In this document: one piece after another, positions 45,038-56,436 of the stretch
Layout: each line of letters begins with the position of its first letter
Position numbering within the stretch: the first letter of the stretch is position 1
Source of the DNA: Tethya wilhelma
Lineage: Eukaryota > Porifera > Demospongiae > Tethyida > Tethyidae
Reading direction: 5' to 3'
Length of the DNA: 64,000 nucleotides
Assembly (NCBI GenBank): GCA_964030475.1
Contig: CAXIPT010000002.1
Location: 9,101,553 to 9,165,552 of the forward strand
The notes under the pieces: generated by a model
Seen by the model: the letters and a program-made list of their open reading frames with translations, nothing else
Databases searched by the model: none
Told to the model about the DNA's origin: nothing
Translations under genes and position numbers: made by a program

Positions 45038-45772
45038 ATGTCGGACTCAAAGACAAAGAGAATTTTGCTGTGGACTATACCAAGAAGTCTTTCTGGTGCT
45101 TTTCTCTTCTCTATTTCTACCCTTCCAAATGTTCAGTGTTTCTATGAGCCCTATTCAACTTCATATTACAGGAGCAATCCTTTGAAAGTGATCAAGATGC
45201 CAGATTCACCACTGAATCGCACTTTCAAACAGACAGATGAAATGATTCAAGCAGAATACAAGGACAAAGATGCTGTTTTTGCAAAAGATTTTCCGCATGC
45301 CATTCAAGGAAGATATGAAGTCTTCTTGGATGAAAGCTTCAAAGACCTTACTCATACTTTTCTCATTCGCAATCCGCAACGAGCTGTCCTGTCACACTAT
45401 AAGGGATTTAGCCTAGATGAGTTTTTGGAAGCATACCATCGTGGAGATATAGGATATGAAAGTTTGTATGAATTTTACACCTTTTTGAAGAGTCGACTAG
45501 GAATCAACCCTCTCATTATTGATGCTGATGACCTTTTAGTCAACCCAGAACGAATGATGGAAGCATACTGCAACAATGTCGGTCTAACATACAGAGAAGG
45601 CATGACGAAATGGGAGCCTTGGCCTGAACCAGGGTCTCCCTGGCACGAGCAAAAGGAGCTGCGCTTCTGGCAGGGAACTGAATTTGTCACAACACTGATT
45701 GCTATAGTAGTGGTTTCGGTCCACCCGCCAAGCCTCTTCAGCCAATACCAGATGATATTCCACCTGAAGTGA
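45038..45772 (+). CDS. Sulfotransferase-like protein with frameshifted C-terminus
   Basis: About 80-85% identical by eye to the neighbour at 43734, with the same P-loop (RILLWTIPRSLSGAF) and PSB/PB motifs. Relative to that copy, GATTGCTAGTAGTGG has become GATTGCTATAGTAGTGG at about 45702. This two-base insertion shifts the frame, so the predicted protein ends after 244 residues with an unrelated tail (VVSVHPPSLFSQYQMIFHLK). The original frame is still readable downstream to TGA at 45837. It may be a young pseudogene, a tolerated C-terminal change or a sequencing error. Confidence 0.8.
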   Translation: MSDSKTKRILLWTIPRSLSGAFLFSISTLPNVQCFYEPYSTSYYRSNPLKVIKMPDSPLNRTFKQTDEMIQAEYKDKDAVFAKDFPHAIQGRYEVFLDESFKDLTHTFLIRNPQRAVLSHYKGFSLDEFLEAYHRGDIGYESLYEFYTFLKSRLGINPLIIDADDLLVNPERMMEAYCNNVGLTYREGMTKWEPWPEPGSPWHEQKELRFWQGTEFVTTLIAIVVVSVHPPSLFSQYQMIFHLK

Positions 45773-46011
45773 AGAAATGTGTACAGGAGAGCTTTGTGGT
45801 GTATGACAAACTGTATGGCTTTCGGATGACTGTTTGATTTAAAATGCATGATTATGGGTACACACATGTGTACAATTATTTTGGTATAAATGTAATTAGG
45901 AACATTAATTTTCATTATAAAGTATAAATTTAAAAACACTTAATAATAATTATTAACTCAAGGATATACAAGTTTATATCAAACAACTACAACTTCAAGT
46001 TCATAGAGTGT

Positions 46012-46224
46012 TTAAAATGGCATCTTTGCAGGAGATGTCTGATAGCTATGCCTTTTGGTTAGCTTCTCTCTGAACTTTGACCTTTACAGCAATGCCATCA
46101 CCTTCTCAACAATACATGGCATTGTAAACTATCATTATGTATACCTGTTCTTCAGTCCTAGTGTATGGTCGATACACTCTAGTAGCTATAGCTAGGGTTC
46201 ATTGTCATACCAAATCCAGGCCTG
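46012..46224 (-). pseudogene. L-rhamnonate dehydratase 3' relic (last two exons)
   Basis: Reads like exons 12-13 of the genes at 48750 and 51662: a TTAAAATGGCAT stop context, then GTCAAAGTTCAGAGAG and the PGFG-type exon (CCTGGATTTGG on the minus strand), but with an inserted stretch and base changes that interrupt the frame. No other exons follow to the right before the sulfotransferase relic. Confidence 0.7.
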
Positions 46225-46715
46225 TATGTAGCATGACATGCTATATACAGGCGTTGCTGCTTAAGGTCTAGCTACTGCTTGGCCGGAATATCTGCTCAGT
46301 CACTACCATAGGTGTTAGTCACTGTATGTGTGTGTGTATTCTATATGCTATTATATAACCATGTATACCAAATGGGGTCAAAAGGGTGTCGATATTCAAT
46401 TCTGTCTTTACTTTTCTCAATTCTGCTTTTCACTACTTAATACATGATGGGATCAAATGCTTGATTAATCCACAACTTATAGTTAAAATGTCCATTTTCA
46501 TCGAAAACTTCCACATATGCTTGCTTTAAAACATAACAATATTTGTTGCAGACAATAGAAGACAATTATTCCTTACAACGAAGTTACACTGAGTGGAAGC
46601 AAATTAGCTATACAGGTACAAGAATCTCATAGATCCATAGAAGATCATAATAATTATTATGTCAATACTTAATCCTCTGAATCAGTTCTTTGTTCGTCGG
46701 ATACTGAAAGATACA

Positions 46716-47355
46716 TTATAGTATTCAATGTTGAACTCAAAGACAAATAGAATTTTGCTGTGGACTACACCAAGAAGTCTGTCTGGTGCTTTTCTCTTCT
46801 CAATATATCGCTACCCTTCCAAATGTTCAATTCAATTCGAGGAAGATATGAAGTCTTCTTGGATGAAAGCTTCCAAGACTTTACTCACACTTTTCTCATT
46901 CGGTACCCGCAACGAGTTCTCCTGTCATACTATAAGGCTTTTAACTGTAATTTAGATGAGTTTTTGGAAGCGCACAATCGTGGAGATATAGGATTTGAAA
47001 GCTTGTATGAATTTTACTCCTTTTTGAAGAGTCAACTAGGAATCACCCCTCTCATTATTGATGCTGATGACCTTTTAGCTTGTTGAGACAAACAATCCTA
47101 CTAGTAGAGTAGTGTGTATAATTCATGTGATTATAGATGTTCAGGGCTATGTTTTTATTTATAGAATCACTATTATTGGAACTATGTGCTTGGCATTTAA
47201 TACTTTTACGATTTTCCGAAGTTTCTGGCTCTCTGATTCAAACTATTAATCTGTCAGATTTACAGAAAACTAGCGCATCTGCTAACATAGCTAACCCAGA
47301 AAGAATGATGGAAGCATACTGCAACAATGTAGGAATTTTCACTATAAAATTATTA
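46716..47355 (+). pseudogene. Sulfotransferase-like relic
   Basis: Begins SKTNRILLWTTPRSLSGAFLF, then a deletion of about 150 bp removes the next segment and changes frame. The middle resumes as IRGRYEVFLDESF ... INDADD-type sequence to a stop after DDLLAC. About 200 bp of unrelated sequence is inserted, after which NPERMMEAYCNNVG reappears. An inverted near-copy exists at 20122-20600. Its upstream DNA (46540-46620) also matches the flank of the intact gene (43440-43520). Confidence 0.85.
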
Positions 47356-47892
47356 TAGTATTTTGACAATACTTAACTCAACAATATATATCATACGTAC
47401 GGTAGTACGTATAGTAGGAATGGGCCGACTGTCCCATTGACACAATACAAAATGTTCATGCTTATAAACTCTCGGAGAAAGATAACTAAGCCTTCAAACA
47501 TGTATAGAGGCCTCCCTTGGACAGTTTTCTAACTGTAAATACCAACAAAACTCACAGACACTTCCTAGAGCACTCTTGAGAGAGCGCTGGCGAGAAGCCA
47601 GAACAGTGCAATTTTGTTTTCTTTCTGACTGACTTACTTGAACACGATTTCCAGAGAAACGAAAGACATTGAGCCAACTTTGAGTATACAAAGTAACTTG
47701 ATTTCATCTGTAGTACGTTCTTTGATACTCGCTTGTTGCCTAAAAGTCAGCAAACAAAACTTTTAGGCAGCTTTGAAATTCTGATATAAAATTCTATACT
47801 GTAATGTAGACATTTTATGTAAGTAAAGGTCGTCAATAGACCACGTGGCTTGCACTTATTATGCGCATGTGCATTCAATGTTACTGCAAGCA
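47356..47892. repeat. Dispersed repeat similar to 19.6 kb
   Basis: About 47396-47465 resembles 19586-19650 (CGGTAGTAC, GGAATGG, CAATACAAA). No gene in this stretch. Confidence 0.4.
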
Positions 47893-48262
47893 CACTAGTC
47901 TATCGAGCTAGACCCATTTTTCGCTCCACTATGACTGATACGGCGAAAAAAGGGTCTAGCAGAGGTCGCTCTGCAGCTGCAATATCATTAAAGCTCATAA
48001 TTGACAAGCTGGTCAAAAACTAAGTGGGTGCAAACAACCACAATGTAAACATTACCACGTGCAGTCTGTAGTGGCTGTTCATAGAAGCCACGTGCAACTA
48101 ACATCCCACGTGCATAAATTGATTTCTTCTGACCAATCAGATGTTAGTACGAGATTTTCTGTACTAACCAAGAGCGACCTCTGCTAGACCCATTTTTCGC
48201 CGTGTTAGTCATAGGAAAGGGTCGTTAAAGCGAAAAATGGGTCTAGCTCGATAGACTACAAG
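47893..48262. mobile_element. Foldback element, arms about 80 bp
   Basis: The left arm (from AGTCTATCGAGCTAGACCC to CTAGCAGAGGTCGCTCT, 47896-47973) reappears inverted at about 48168-48258, with a CGAAAAATGGGTCTAGC motif repeated within each arm. A loop of about 195 bp lies between. No ORF; probably a non-autonomous DNA element. Confidence 0.75.
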
Positions 48263-48331
48263 CACACCTGTTCCTGAGACTGTAAACTTCATGCAATTGA
48301 ACACCTTATAGTGTTGAAAAAAGTGAATGAA

Positions 48332-48704
48332 CAAGTAGTAAAAATTTTGTAAAAAATAAGCAGTGTAGGAATGGGCAGTGCTCTAAAAAGCAATGAAACA
48401 AGGCAAGACTCGGAACTCCGGCACATGACTACTTCATTTTTTTGCCTAAGTCTCATAATCTCACATAGGTTTTATACGTACCTGCATGCTTGCTGTTATT
48501 TCATCCCCATTGCAAACCATGTAGCTGAAGATTGTATGACTATGATATTGACCAAAATAATGAGCTGGGGCATGCATATGTCCAGCTAAGTGACTGAAAT
48601 GAAGTAGTCATGTGCCGGAGTTCCGAGTCTTGCCTTGTTTCATTGCTTTTTAGAGCACTGCCCATTCCTACACTGCTTATTTTTTACAAAATTTTTACTA
48701 CTTG
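48332..48704. mobile_element. Foldback element, arms about 105 bp, nearly perfect
   Basis: 48332-48438 and 48597-48704 are inverted copies with almost no mismatch (from AAGTAGTAAAAATTTTGTAAA to CATGACTACTTCAT), around a loop of about 155 bp. The near identity of the arms suggests recent insertion. It is adjacent to the preceding foldback element and just downstream of the rhamnonate dehydratase gene. Confidence 0.8.
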
Positions 48705-48749
48705 TATAATAATTGTATAATATCAAACAACTTCAACTTCATAGAGTGT

Positions 48750-51510
48750 TTAAAATGGCATCTTTGCAGAAGATGTCTGGTAGGCCTTTTGGTTAGCTTC
48801 TCTCTGAACTTTGACCTTTACAGCAATAGCCATTATCAATGATAACCTTCTCAACAATACATGGCATTGTAAACTATCATATACATAGTGGGAAAGTTTT
48901 GCGGTGTCAAACTTTTGCAGATGTCTCTAGTCAAACATTTTTGCAGTTAACTTTTGTGGATAAGCTGTGCGAATACATTACGGAAAATTTGGCTGATAAA
49001 ACTTTCACGGATGGAATATGATCAACAAAAACTGCGAAAGTTAAACCTCCCAAAACTTTCCCACAATACGGTATCATTATGTACCTGTTCCTCAGTCCTA
49101 GTGTATGGTCGATACAATCCAGTTGAGTTTAGAGTCACACCAAATCCAGGCCTACACGTGTATTATAGTATGGCACATGACTGTACAAATTAACAAATAA
49201 GTATAATTAATGCTATAATTTATACTGTTTGAAACAGCTAAGTTGATAGATTCTCTTTCTTTGTCTCTATGACGATCTGAGTACATAGAGCCTTGGATTG
49301 AGCTACTCAATACTCATTCACCATTCAAATCGTAAAAATCAACTGACTTGTTTGGAAGATCAATGTAACCATTCTCCGGGAGAGGCTCATCTGGGAAGAG
49401 TCCTCCGAAGTAAGGAACCAACTTGTCTGCCTGAAAAAATTCTTCTTATGATTAACTCAAAGTGTTGTCATGGTAGCTAATAAACACTAAAGCCTCGTAC
49501 CTTTGGACTCAGGTTGATGTACTCAGCCAGTGGGCAGTTGCCGAAGGCATACTGGAGGTGGTAGGAGTAGACACTGGAGCCGTGAGGGATCACGTACAGG
49601 TCATGTGCTGCTGCCATGGCAACCACTTTACGAGCCTTATAGTAGAATATATGGAGAACATTTGCAAATAATAAAAAAAGAACCATGCAATGCTTAATGT
49701 CCCCTCTTAATATCTAATGCCCCCATTATAATAAATTTAATTAACCTACCTCGGTGATCCCTCCCAACCAAGTGATGTCTGGTTGAATAATATTGGCACA
49801 CTTGTCTTCGATAAGCTGCCGAAATCCATACCTTCAATTCACATTGTAAAGATCGAAATAGCAATATGATTCGTAGCATAATAATATGCCCATGCACCTT
49901 GAGTATTCATGTTCCCCAGTAGTGACGAGGGTGATGCCGGTAAGAGCCTGCCTCAGCTCCGAGTAACCAAGATAATCATCTGGATGAAGACACTCTTCAA
50001 TCCACTTCAACTTGTAAGGCTCCAGAGCTTTTGCCAACTACGTACATGTAGCACAACATTGTAAACATAAAGTGATCGTTAATTAGAGATTAAGAATGTT
50101 ATAATAAGTACCTTAATAGCATATGGTACCGTCAGAGACATGTAACAGTCTAACCTACATGAATGTGTTTGCACGGGTATGTAAATACATAACTCGATCC
50201 GTAAGCCATTATGAGAACAAAACACGTACATGCAATTAAGTATAAGGACTAAGGTCTAAGAAACATATATTTATTTATTTATTTAATCCCAATTAGCATT
50301 CTGTTCCCTATAATTATGATAAAATAATTAGCTCACATGAGAGGAAAGTCATCTCCGACTGATTCACGAGCTGCCTTGAAGAACTCCACGTTCTTTGCCA
50401 GTCCTTGGTCCCCTTCGGCCGGACCATAGGGACAGGGGATCTTGGAACCCACGAAGCCAAATGACTGAAATGTATAATTTATAATGAGAAATCATATGTG
50501 TTGGTAGAGAATGATAATAGCTATGGAATTCAAAGTCATGGCCTGGTTTTCAAACCATGCAGATTGTACAGAAAACAAGTTAACTTGGTTATCAGTTACC
50601 TTGGCAATGTCTGGTCTAGCAGTGGTGCAGTATACTGGCAGTCGTTCCTATGGAGCAGAACAATTATTAACCATGCAAACAGCTAGTAATCAACATATAG
50701 ATAGTCTTAGCCTTGTTACCAAGCTCTTCCTCACGAATATTATAGTCTTACTTTTGTCTTCCCTCCCAGTAGAGCATAGACTGGCTGTTTTAGTAGCTTT
50801 CCCAGCAGATCCCACAATGCCAGATCAACAGCACTGATTGCTTGCCTGTACATGAAGTACAAAATGATGTCATTTAATACATTATTATGATGTCATAGTC
50901 ACTTACAGGGGAAGTCCCTTTCGTCCATAGTTAACAGTGCTCTTGTACATTTGGTCCCACATGAGTTCAATGTTAGTTGGATCTTGACCTTCAATGAAAC
51001 GACTCAGGTGGTTTTCGATGATGAAACACGCTGGCTCTCCTCCAATGGACACACCTATACATACAGTCACACCATCACACCATCATACCATCACACCCTC
51101 ACATCCTCACCTACTCCCACAGTCCCATCCTCACTCTCCACCTCCACCACCACACTCCCGAGAGCATTGATACCCCACGACTTCCGGTAAGGTTGGTAGC
51201 GAGGGTAGCACGACATTGGATTGGAGACTGGTGTGGGGTAGCCATTGATCCAATGCTCATCAGCTACATCATGGCAGTCAGCACCTAAAGAGCAAAACAC
51301 AAATTTTTCACATGTTGTGCCCAAACTGTTGTAAAAAAAAGCACATGCACTATATAGTCTATATGCTGGCCCTAGTGCAGCAGTTTGAGCCTAATGTGAT
51401 AGTGATAAGTATGTGTAATTTAGTGCTTCAGTTCTACCTTGGTCTCCACTCGCTTTCTTTACGAAAGCGCGCACTTCTTTTATCTTGGGGAGTGTCTCAC
51501 AGCTCGCCAT
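48750..51510 (-). CDS. L-rhamnonate dehydratase-like enolase-superfamily enzyme, copy 1
   Basis: Thirteen exons: 51510-51438, 51284-51111, 51054-50907, 50845-50752, 50647-50600, 50464-50337, 50154-50112, 50037-49898, 49831-49750, 49635-49501, 49430-49348, 49151-49085, 48815-48750. Total 426 residues, phases consistent. The family converts L-rhamnonate to 2-keto-3-deoxy-L-rhamnonate by Mg-dependent dehydration in the non-phosphorylated rhamnose pathway of bacteria and fungi. Visible signatures are [58 protein letters not shown], the metal ligands in [15 protein letters not shown] and [17 protein letters not shown], and catalytic His in [12 protein letters not shown]. No targeting peptide is visible. 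It is a tandem duplicate of the gene at 51662. A MITE sits in the last intron. Activity in an animal is inference. Confidence 0.92.
48886..49068. mobile_element. MITE-like element in last intron of dehydratase copy 1
   Basis: Termini TAGTGGGAAAGTTTTG and CAAAACTTTCCCACAATA are inverted repeats, flanked by TA/CGGTA. About 183 bp, AT-rich, no ORF. The GGGAAA core of the TIR resembles the element at 7879. Confidence 0.6.
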
Positions 51511-51661
51511 CTTCTTTTTTTTTTTCAGTGACGCTGCTAGCCCCACCCTCAGATTGCTGTTGTATACACGCATGCGCAGTACCTCCACCCACGTGGCAAT
51601 AAACGCACTCCGAATATTAATTACCATGATATAAAATTATTTCACCTAATATTTACAAAAT
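51511..51661. promoter_or_regulatory. Short spacer between tandem dehydratase genes
   Basis: Only 151 bp lie between the start of copy 1 and the stop of copy 2. It must hold the promoter and 5' UTR of copy 1 and the 3' UTR of copy 2. A GCATGCGC motif near 51572 also occurs near the start of copy 2 (about 54693). Confidence 0.35.
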
Positions 51662-54331
51662 TTAAAATGGCATCTTTGCAGCAGATGTTTGGTACACCTT
51701 TTGGTTGGCTTCCCTCTGAACTGTAACCTTTATAAAGTTTATAATTATGGCAATGTATGAATGATCACATTCGCAATGTATAGATAGTACCTGTTCCTCA
51801 GTCCTAGTGTATGGCCGGTACAGTCCAGTAGAGTTTAGAGTCACACCAAATCCAGGCCTATAACATAAATGCATGCGGATTATAAAATAATATTAGTATT
51901 GCTGGCACCTCCCAGGCTCTCTCCTTCCTCATAAAGATGCACCTATAGAGCCTTGTATTGAGGCTACATATACATCATCTAATTTGTAATCAACTGACTT
52001 ATTTGGAAGATCAATGTAACCATTCTCTGGGAGAGGCTCATCTGGGAAGAGTCCTCCGAAGTAAGGAACCAACTTGTCCGCCTGAAAATAAATATTATTG
52101 GTTATTTTTGGTGATGGCATTGTATCAAAGTGCTGTGTCATGGTAGCGAATAAACATGGTATACTGGCTAACTAAAGCTTGTACCTTTGGACTCAGGTTG
52201 ATGTACTCAGCCAGTGGGCAGTTGCTGAAGGCATACTGGAGGTGGTAGGAGTAGACACTGGAGATGTGAGGAACAACGTGCAGATCATGTGCTGCTGCCA
52301 TGGCAACCACTTTACGAGCCTTAGTAGAATAAGAATTAAAACAACTAAATGATTTACTGAATGCATTCTGCACCATGCAGCATATTTTTGTTCCAACATA
52401 TATCTAAATAATCATTCAGTGTCAGTACCTCAGTGATTCCTCCCAACCAAGTGATGTCTGGTTGGATAATATTGGCACATTTGTCTTCGATAAGTTGCCG
52501 AAATCCATACCTTCATCAATATGTAAGAGATAGCATTATGGTACACATTTATTGCATATTACGTGGAATATAATTCTTTTAAATGCCCACCTTGTGTACT
52601 CGTGTTCCCCAGTAGTGACGAGGGTGATGCCGGTAAGAGCCTGCCTCAGCTCCGAGTAGCCAAGATAATCATCAGGATGGAGACACTCTTCAATCCACTT
52701 CAACTTGTAAGGCTCCAGAGCTTTTGCCAACTACATGCATTTATACATGTTGTACGACCATTGTAAACATAAGAGTGATCATTGATTAGAGATTAAGAAT
52801 GTTATAGAAGTACCTTGATAGCATATGGTACAGTCAGAGACATGTAACAGTCCAGCCTAATGTGTTCATTATATAGGTGTACAAAATTAAAATGTAACAA
52901 TTATATCAACCATTACGAGATTGAAACGTACACTTATACTATAATAATATTATTGAGTAGGAGCATATTGCCATTAAAGCATTTTACCAAAGTGAGCATT
53001 CATGCCCTTAAATTAACTATTAATAATTAACTCACATTAGAGGATAATCATCTCCAACTGATTCACGAGCTGCCTTGAAGAATTCGACATTCTTTGCCAG
53101 TCCTTGGTCCCCCTCAGCCGGACCATAGGGACAGGAGATCTTGGCTCCAGCAAAGCCAAACGACTGCGATGAATATTGAGATATACACATAAGTATGTGT
53201 TTTGGGATAGAATGAAAAATCTATGGAATTCAAAGAAAGTCATGGCCCTGTTTCAACCCAGGTTGTAGAGAAAATGAAAGTTAGTCACAGTTGGCTTTGT
53301 TCAGGTTTTATATAGTTGTCAGTTACCTTGGCAATGTCTGGTCTAGCAGTGGTGCAGTATACTGGTAGTCTTTCCTATAATATTGCAGGGAAAACAAACA
53401 TGCAACAAGTAAGTAATCCGTTTACGCATATAGATTTGTTCTGACTTTTGTTTTCCCTCCCAGTAGAGCATAGACTGGCTGTTTTAGTAACTTTCCCAGC
53501 AGATCCCACAATGCAAGATCAACAGCACTGATTGCATGCCTAATATGTACAGCACAAACATGATGTCACTATTTATATAGGATATCTATCTATCTATCTA
53601 TCATTACATCATTATGATGTCATTGTTACTTACAGGGGAAGCCCCTTACGTCCATAGTTAACTGTGCTCTTGTACATCTGGTCCCACATGAGTTCAATGT
53701 TAGTTGGATCCTGACCTTCAATGAAACGACTCAGGTGGTTTTCGATGATGAAACACGCTGGCTCTCCTCCAATGGACACACCTACATACAGTCACACCAT
53801 CACACCATCACACCATCAGACCCTCACACCATCACATCCTCACCTACTCCCACAGTCCCATCCTCACTCTCCACCTCCACCACCACACTCCCGAGAGCGT
53901 TGATACCCCATGACTTCCAGTAGTCTTGATAACGAGGGTAGCACGACATTGGATTGGAGAGTGGCGTGGGGTAGCCATTGATCCAATGCTCATTAGTTAC
54001 ATCATAGCAGTCACCTAAAGAGTACATAGAGCTCAGTTTTCACACAATATTATGGTGAAACTGTTGTTAATATCAGGAAAAAGTAGCCTCACGGATCAGA
54101 CGTCCAACCACGAAGAACATCTGGCTCATGAGACTAAGGATAAGGTACATGCAAACATGCACCTATAAATTCAAATTATGACTTACTATTAACACAAATT
54201 GAGTCTAAATTGATACCAATTAAGTGTGTGTAATGTAGTATAGCTGTAAATTATATACCTTGGCTTCCACTCACTTTCTTCACGAAAGCGCGCACTTCTT
54301 TTATCTTTGGGAGTGTGTTACAGCTTGCCAT
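51662..54331 (-). CDS. L-rhamnonate dehydratase-like enzyme, copy 2
   Basis: The same 13-exon layout as copy 1: 54331-54259, 54014-53844, 53781-53634, 53539-53446, 53374-53327, 53163-53036, 52856-52814, 52730-52591, 52510-52429, 52319-52185, 52081-51999, 51857-51791, 51727-51662. Total 425 residues. Metal-ligand motifs ([22 protein letters not shown]) are kept. The Gly that normally follows the catalytic His is replaced by Ile ([12 protein letters not shown] versus [12 protein letters not shown] in copy 1), and the N-terminus has GDCYDVTNE instead of [10 protein letters not shown]. This may indicate changed activity or substrate. It is divergently oriented from TDP2-like gene A, 493 bp away. 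Exons are highly similar to copy 1 while introns differ, so the duplication is not very recent. Confidence 0.92.
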
Positions 54332-54824
54332 TTCATCTATGGTGTACGTATGTGACTGTGTAGCAAGGGGAGAACATTCCCTCCTAAGAGTTTAATAGCT
54401 TCAGTTCTCTGTCAGCAAGCTTTCCAGGCGCTAGGCCAGCCAGATGAGTCAAGTTTGGTCAACAGGTAATGGTCGTCTGCTCATGCGGCCGGCGCGGCGG
54501 GTACTGCTTTGAGTCCGTCTATCTGTGCGTGCATGCTATAGAAGCTGTCAGTGAGTGCTGAATTACTATTCCAGTACTACAGATGTTTTTACATGCAATA
54601 AATCTAGCAGTAGCTATGCATCTTTTATACAGTAGGCTAGCGAGCGAATGAGCCACAGCTCCACCCTCATTTGCCGTTGATACACACACGCGCATGCGCA
54701 GTACCTCCAACCACGTGGTCATGTAAACAACATAATTTACCATTACACAGCAGTTGCACAGTTGTTGTGAAACCAAAGCAAAGGCTTTAAGCAGTGAAGG
54801 CACTGAGACAAACCTTGAGATACA
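54332..54824. promoter_or_regulatory. Divergent 5' region
   Basis: 493 bp between the dehydratase copy 2 ATG (minus) and the TDP2-like A ATG (plus). Contains a CGCATGCGC motif near 54692. No ORF with support was seen. Confidence 0.35.
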
Positions 54825-55679
54825 ATGGCTGAAAAGAGTCACAGGTGAAACTATAACAATTTCTTAGTGTGGTATCTTAGTCTGGGAACTGTTCAAGTAC
54901 TTAAGTTCACTGTGAAATTTTAAACAGTGATTTGTTTTTGTCTGTACTGAGTAGAACCAGTTTGAAACTGGTTAGAACATTCAACTTGTGTATGTTACGT
55001 ATTATAGAATCTTCTAGAAGGAAATCTCATGCATGTTATTCTCATTATACACTTCACTTATAGGCTCAGTGTAAGTGCTGTACAATTGTGCTATCAAATC
55101 ATTCAACCTTCTGTTAAGTCAATTGATTAGTCAGTTAGTCTGAGCATTTTCAGTATGTAGTGCAATGAAGGCTTTGTTTATAAAAAAAATAAATTTGAAA
55201 TGCACATACAAATTTACTGTATTCCTATGCCTATTTTCTTTATCATATGGTACTATTAGGCCCATGTTGAAGCTTCTCTCATGGAACATTGACGGGCTGG
55301 ATAAGAAAAACACGCTGGAGAGAACACAAGTTGTGTGTGACTTTATTGCTGCCAAGCAACCAGACTGTGTCTACCTCCAAGAAGTTGTAAACCTAACCTG
55401 GGCCTTGATTCTGAAACAACTTAGTACCACTTTTGACTGCTACTCAGCTGTTGACCCACCTGCTCATTATTACCCTGCTATTTTAGTCCGTAAAGCTTTG
55501 TTCAACTCTGATGATGTTGGAGCCATACAATGTCATGACTTTCCCAAATCAGTCATGGGGAGACATTTGTTGCAACTGCCTGTGATTTTTAGTGGTGTGG
55601 AGATTGACCTTTTGACTTCTCATTTGGAGAGTATGAAAGACCATGGAGTGGAGCGAAAAAGACAACTTCAGAGTGCTTN

Positions 55680-55754
<75 letters not shown>

Positions 55755-56161
55755 TCTCACTCACTCTCACATGTGCCCCACATGATGGTATAATTATTTG
55801 ATTTTATGCATAGGTAAAGCTACAAGAATCAAACAAGGTGGCCATTTTTGCTGGAGATTTAAACGTGCGAGACAACGAAGTAAAGAGTGTTCGAGTCCCT
55901 CCAAGAGTTGTAGACGTTTGGGAAGCTCTTGGTTCCTCAGAGAAGCACAGATACACATGGGACACGGAAGAGAACGATAACCTTGACTGGTCCGGACCAA
56001 GGCGTATTTCAAAGTTGAGATTTGATCGAATTTATCTGAGTCCGAGCGATGGAAAATTGCAGCCCAAGAAGTTTGAACTGGTAGGAAAGGAGAGGATACC
56101 AGGCTGTCTGAGGTTTCCCAGCGATCACTGGGGGATGTGGGTGGAGTTTGAGATTGTGTAA
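54825..56161 (+). CDS. TDP2-like phosphodiesterase A (exon 2 interrupted by N)
   Basis: Exon 1 54825-54844 (MAEKSH), exon 2 55260 to about 55678, exon 3 55814-56161. The endonuclease/exonuclease/phosphatase fold is clear: LLSWNIDGLD, CVYLQEVV, LLTSHLES, IFAGDLNVRDNE, YTWDTEENDNL, LRFDRIYLSP and FPSDHWGMW, matching TDP2, which cleaves 5'-tyrosyl-DNA bonds left by topoisomerase II. The N-terminal UBA domain of vertebrate TDP2 is absent. Sequence at the end of exon 2 (after RQLQSA) is lost in a CT microsatellite containing the N at 55679; gene B shows what kind of ending (FQRM) is expected there. Completeness therefore cannot be judged. Confidence 0.85.
55679..55752. repeat. (CT)n microsatellite starting at an N
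   Basis: A CT run of more than 70 bp beginning at the N, directly at the exon 2 donor region of TDP2-like gene A. Some coding sequence is probably missing from the assembly here. Confidence 0.85.
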
Positions 56162-56436
56162 TTGTTTTGATTGGCAGTGATATCCAATTGTACGATATGT
56201 TCTGCAACAGTTAGAATTTAGTCATATATACTACTGTATGTGTATATGAGCAAAATTTAATGGTGCGTGCTATTGTAATAATATTTTGTCATGAATATTG
56301 ATCATCTCTGTTAAAAATGATATTATCACAAAAGTTTTATAATAAGTATTATTATAATGCATATCCCAAGCCATTTGTGCATGACATTATGCCACGCCCG
56401 CTAAATTCTTGACTGTCTGTTGGATAAACATTGTCC

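Noticed and set aside
49894..50037. Independent small ORF (MAKALEPYK...) as a separate gene
   Set aside because: It is exon 8 of the dehydratase; flanking GT/AG sites and phase join it to neighbours.
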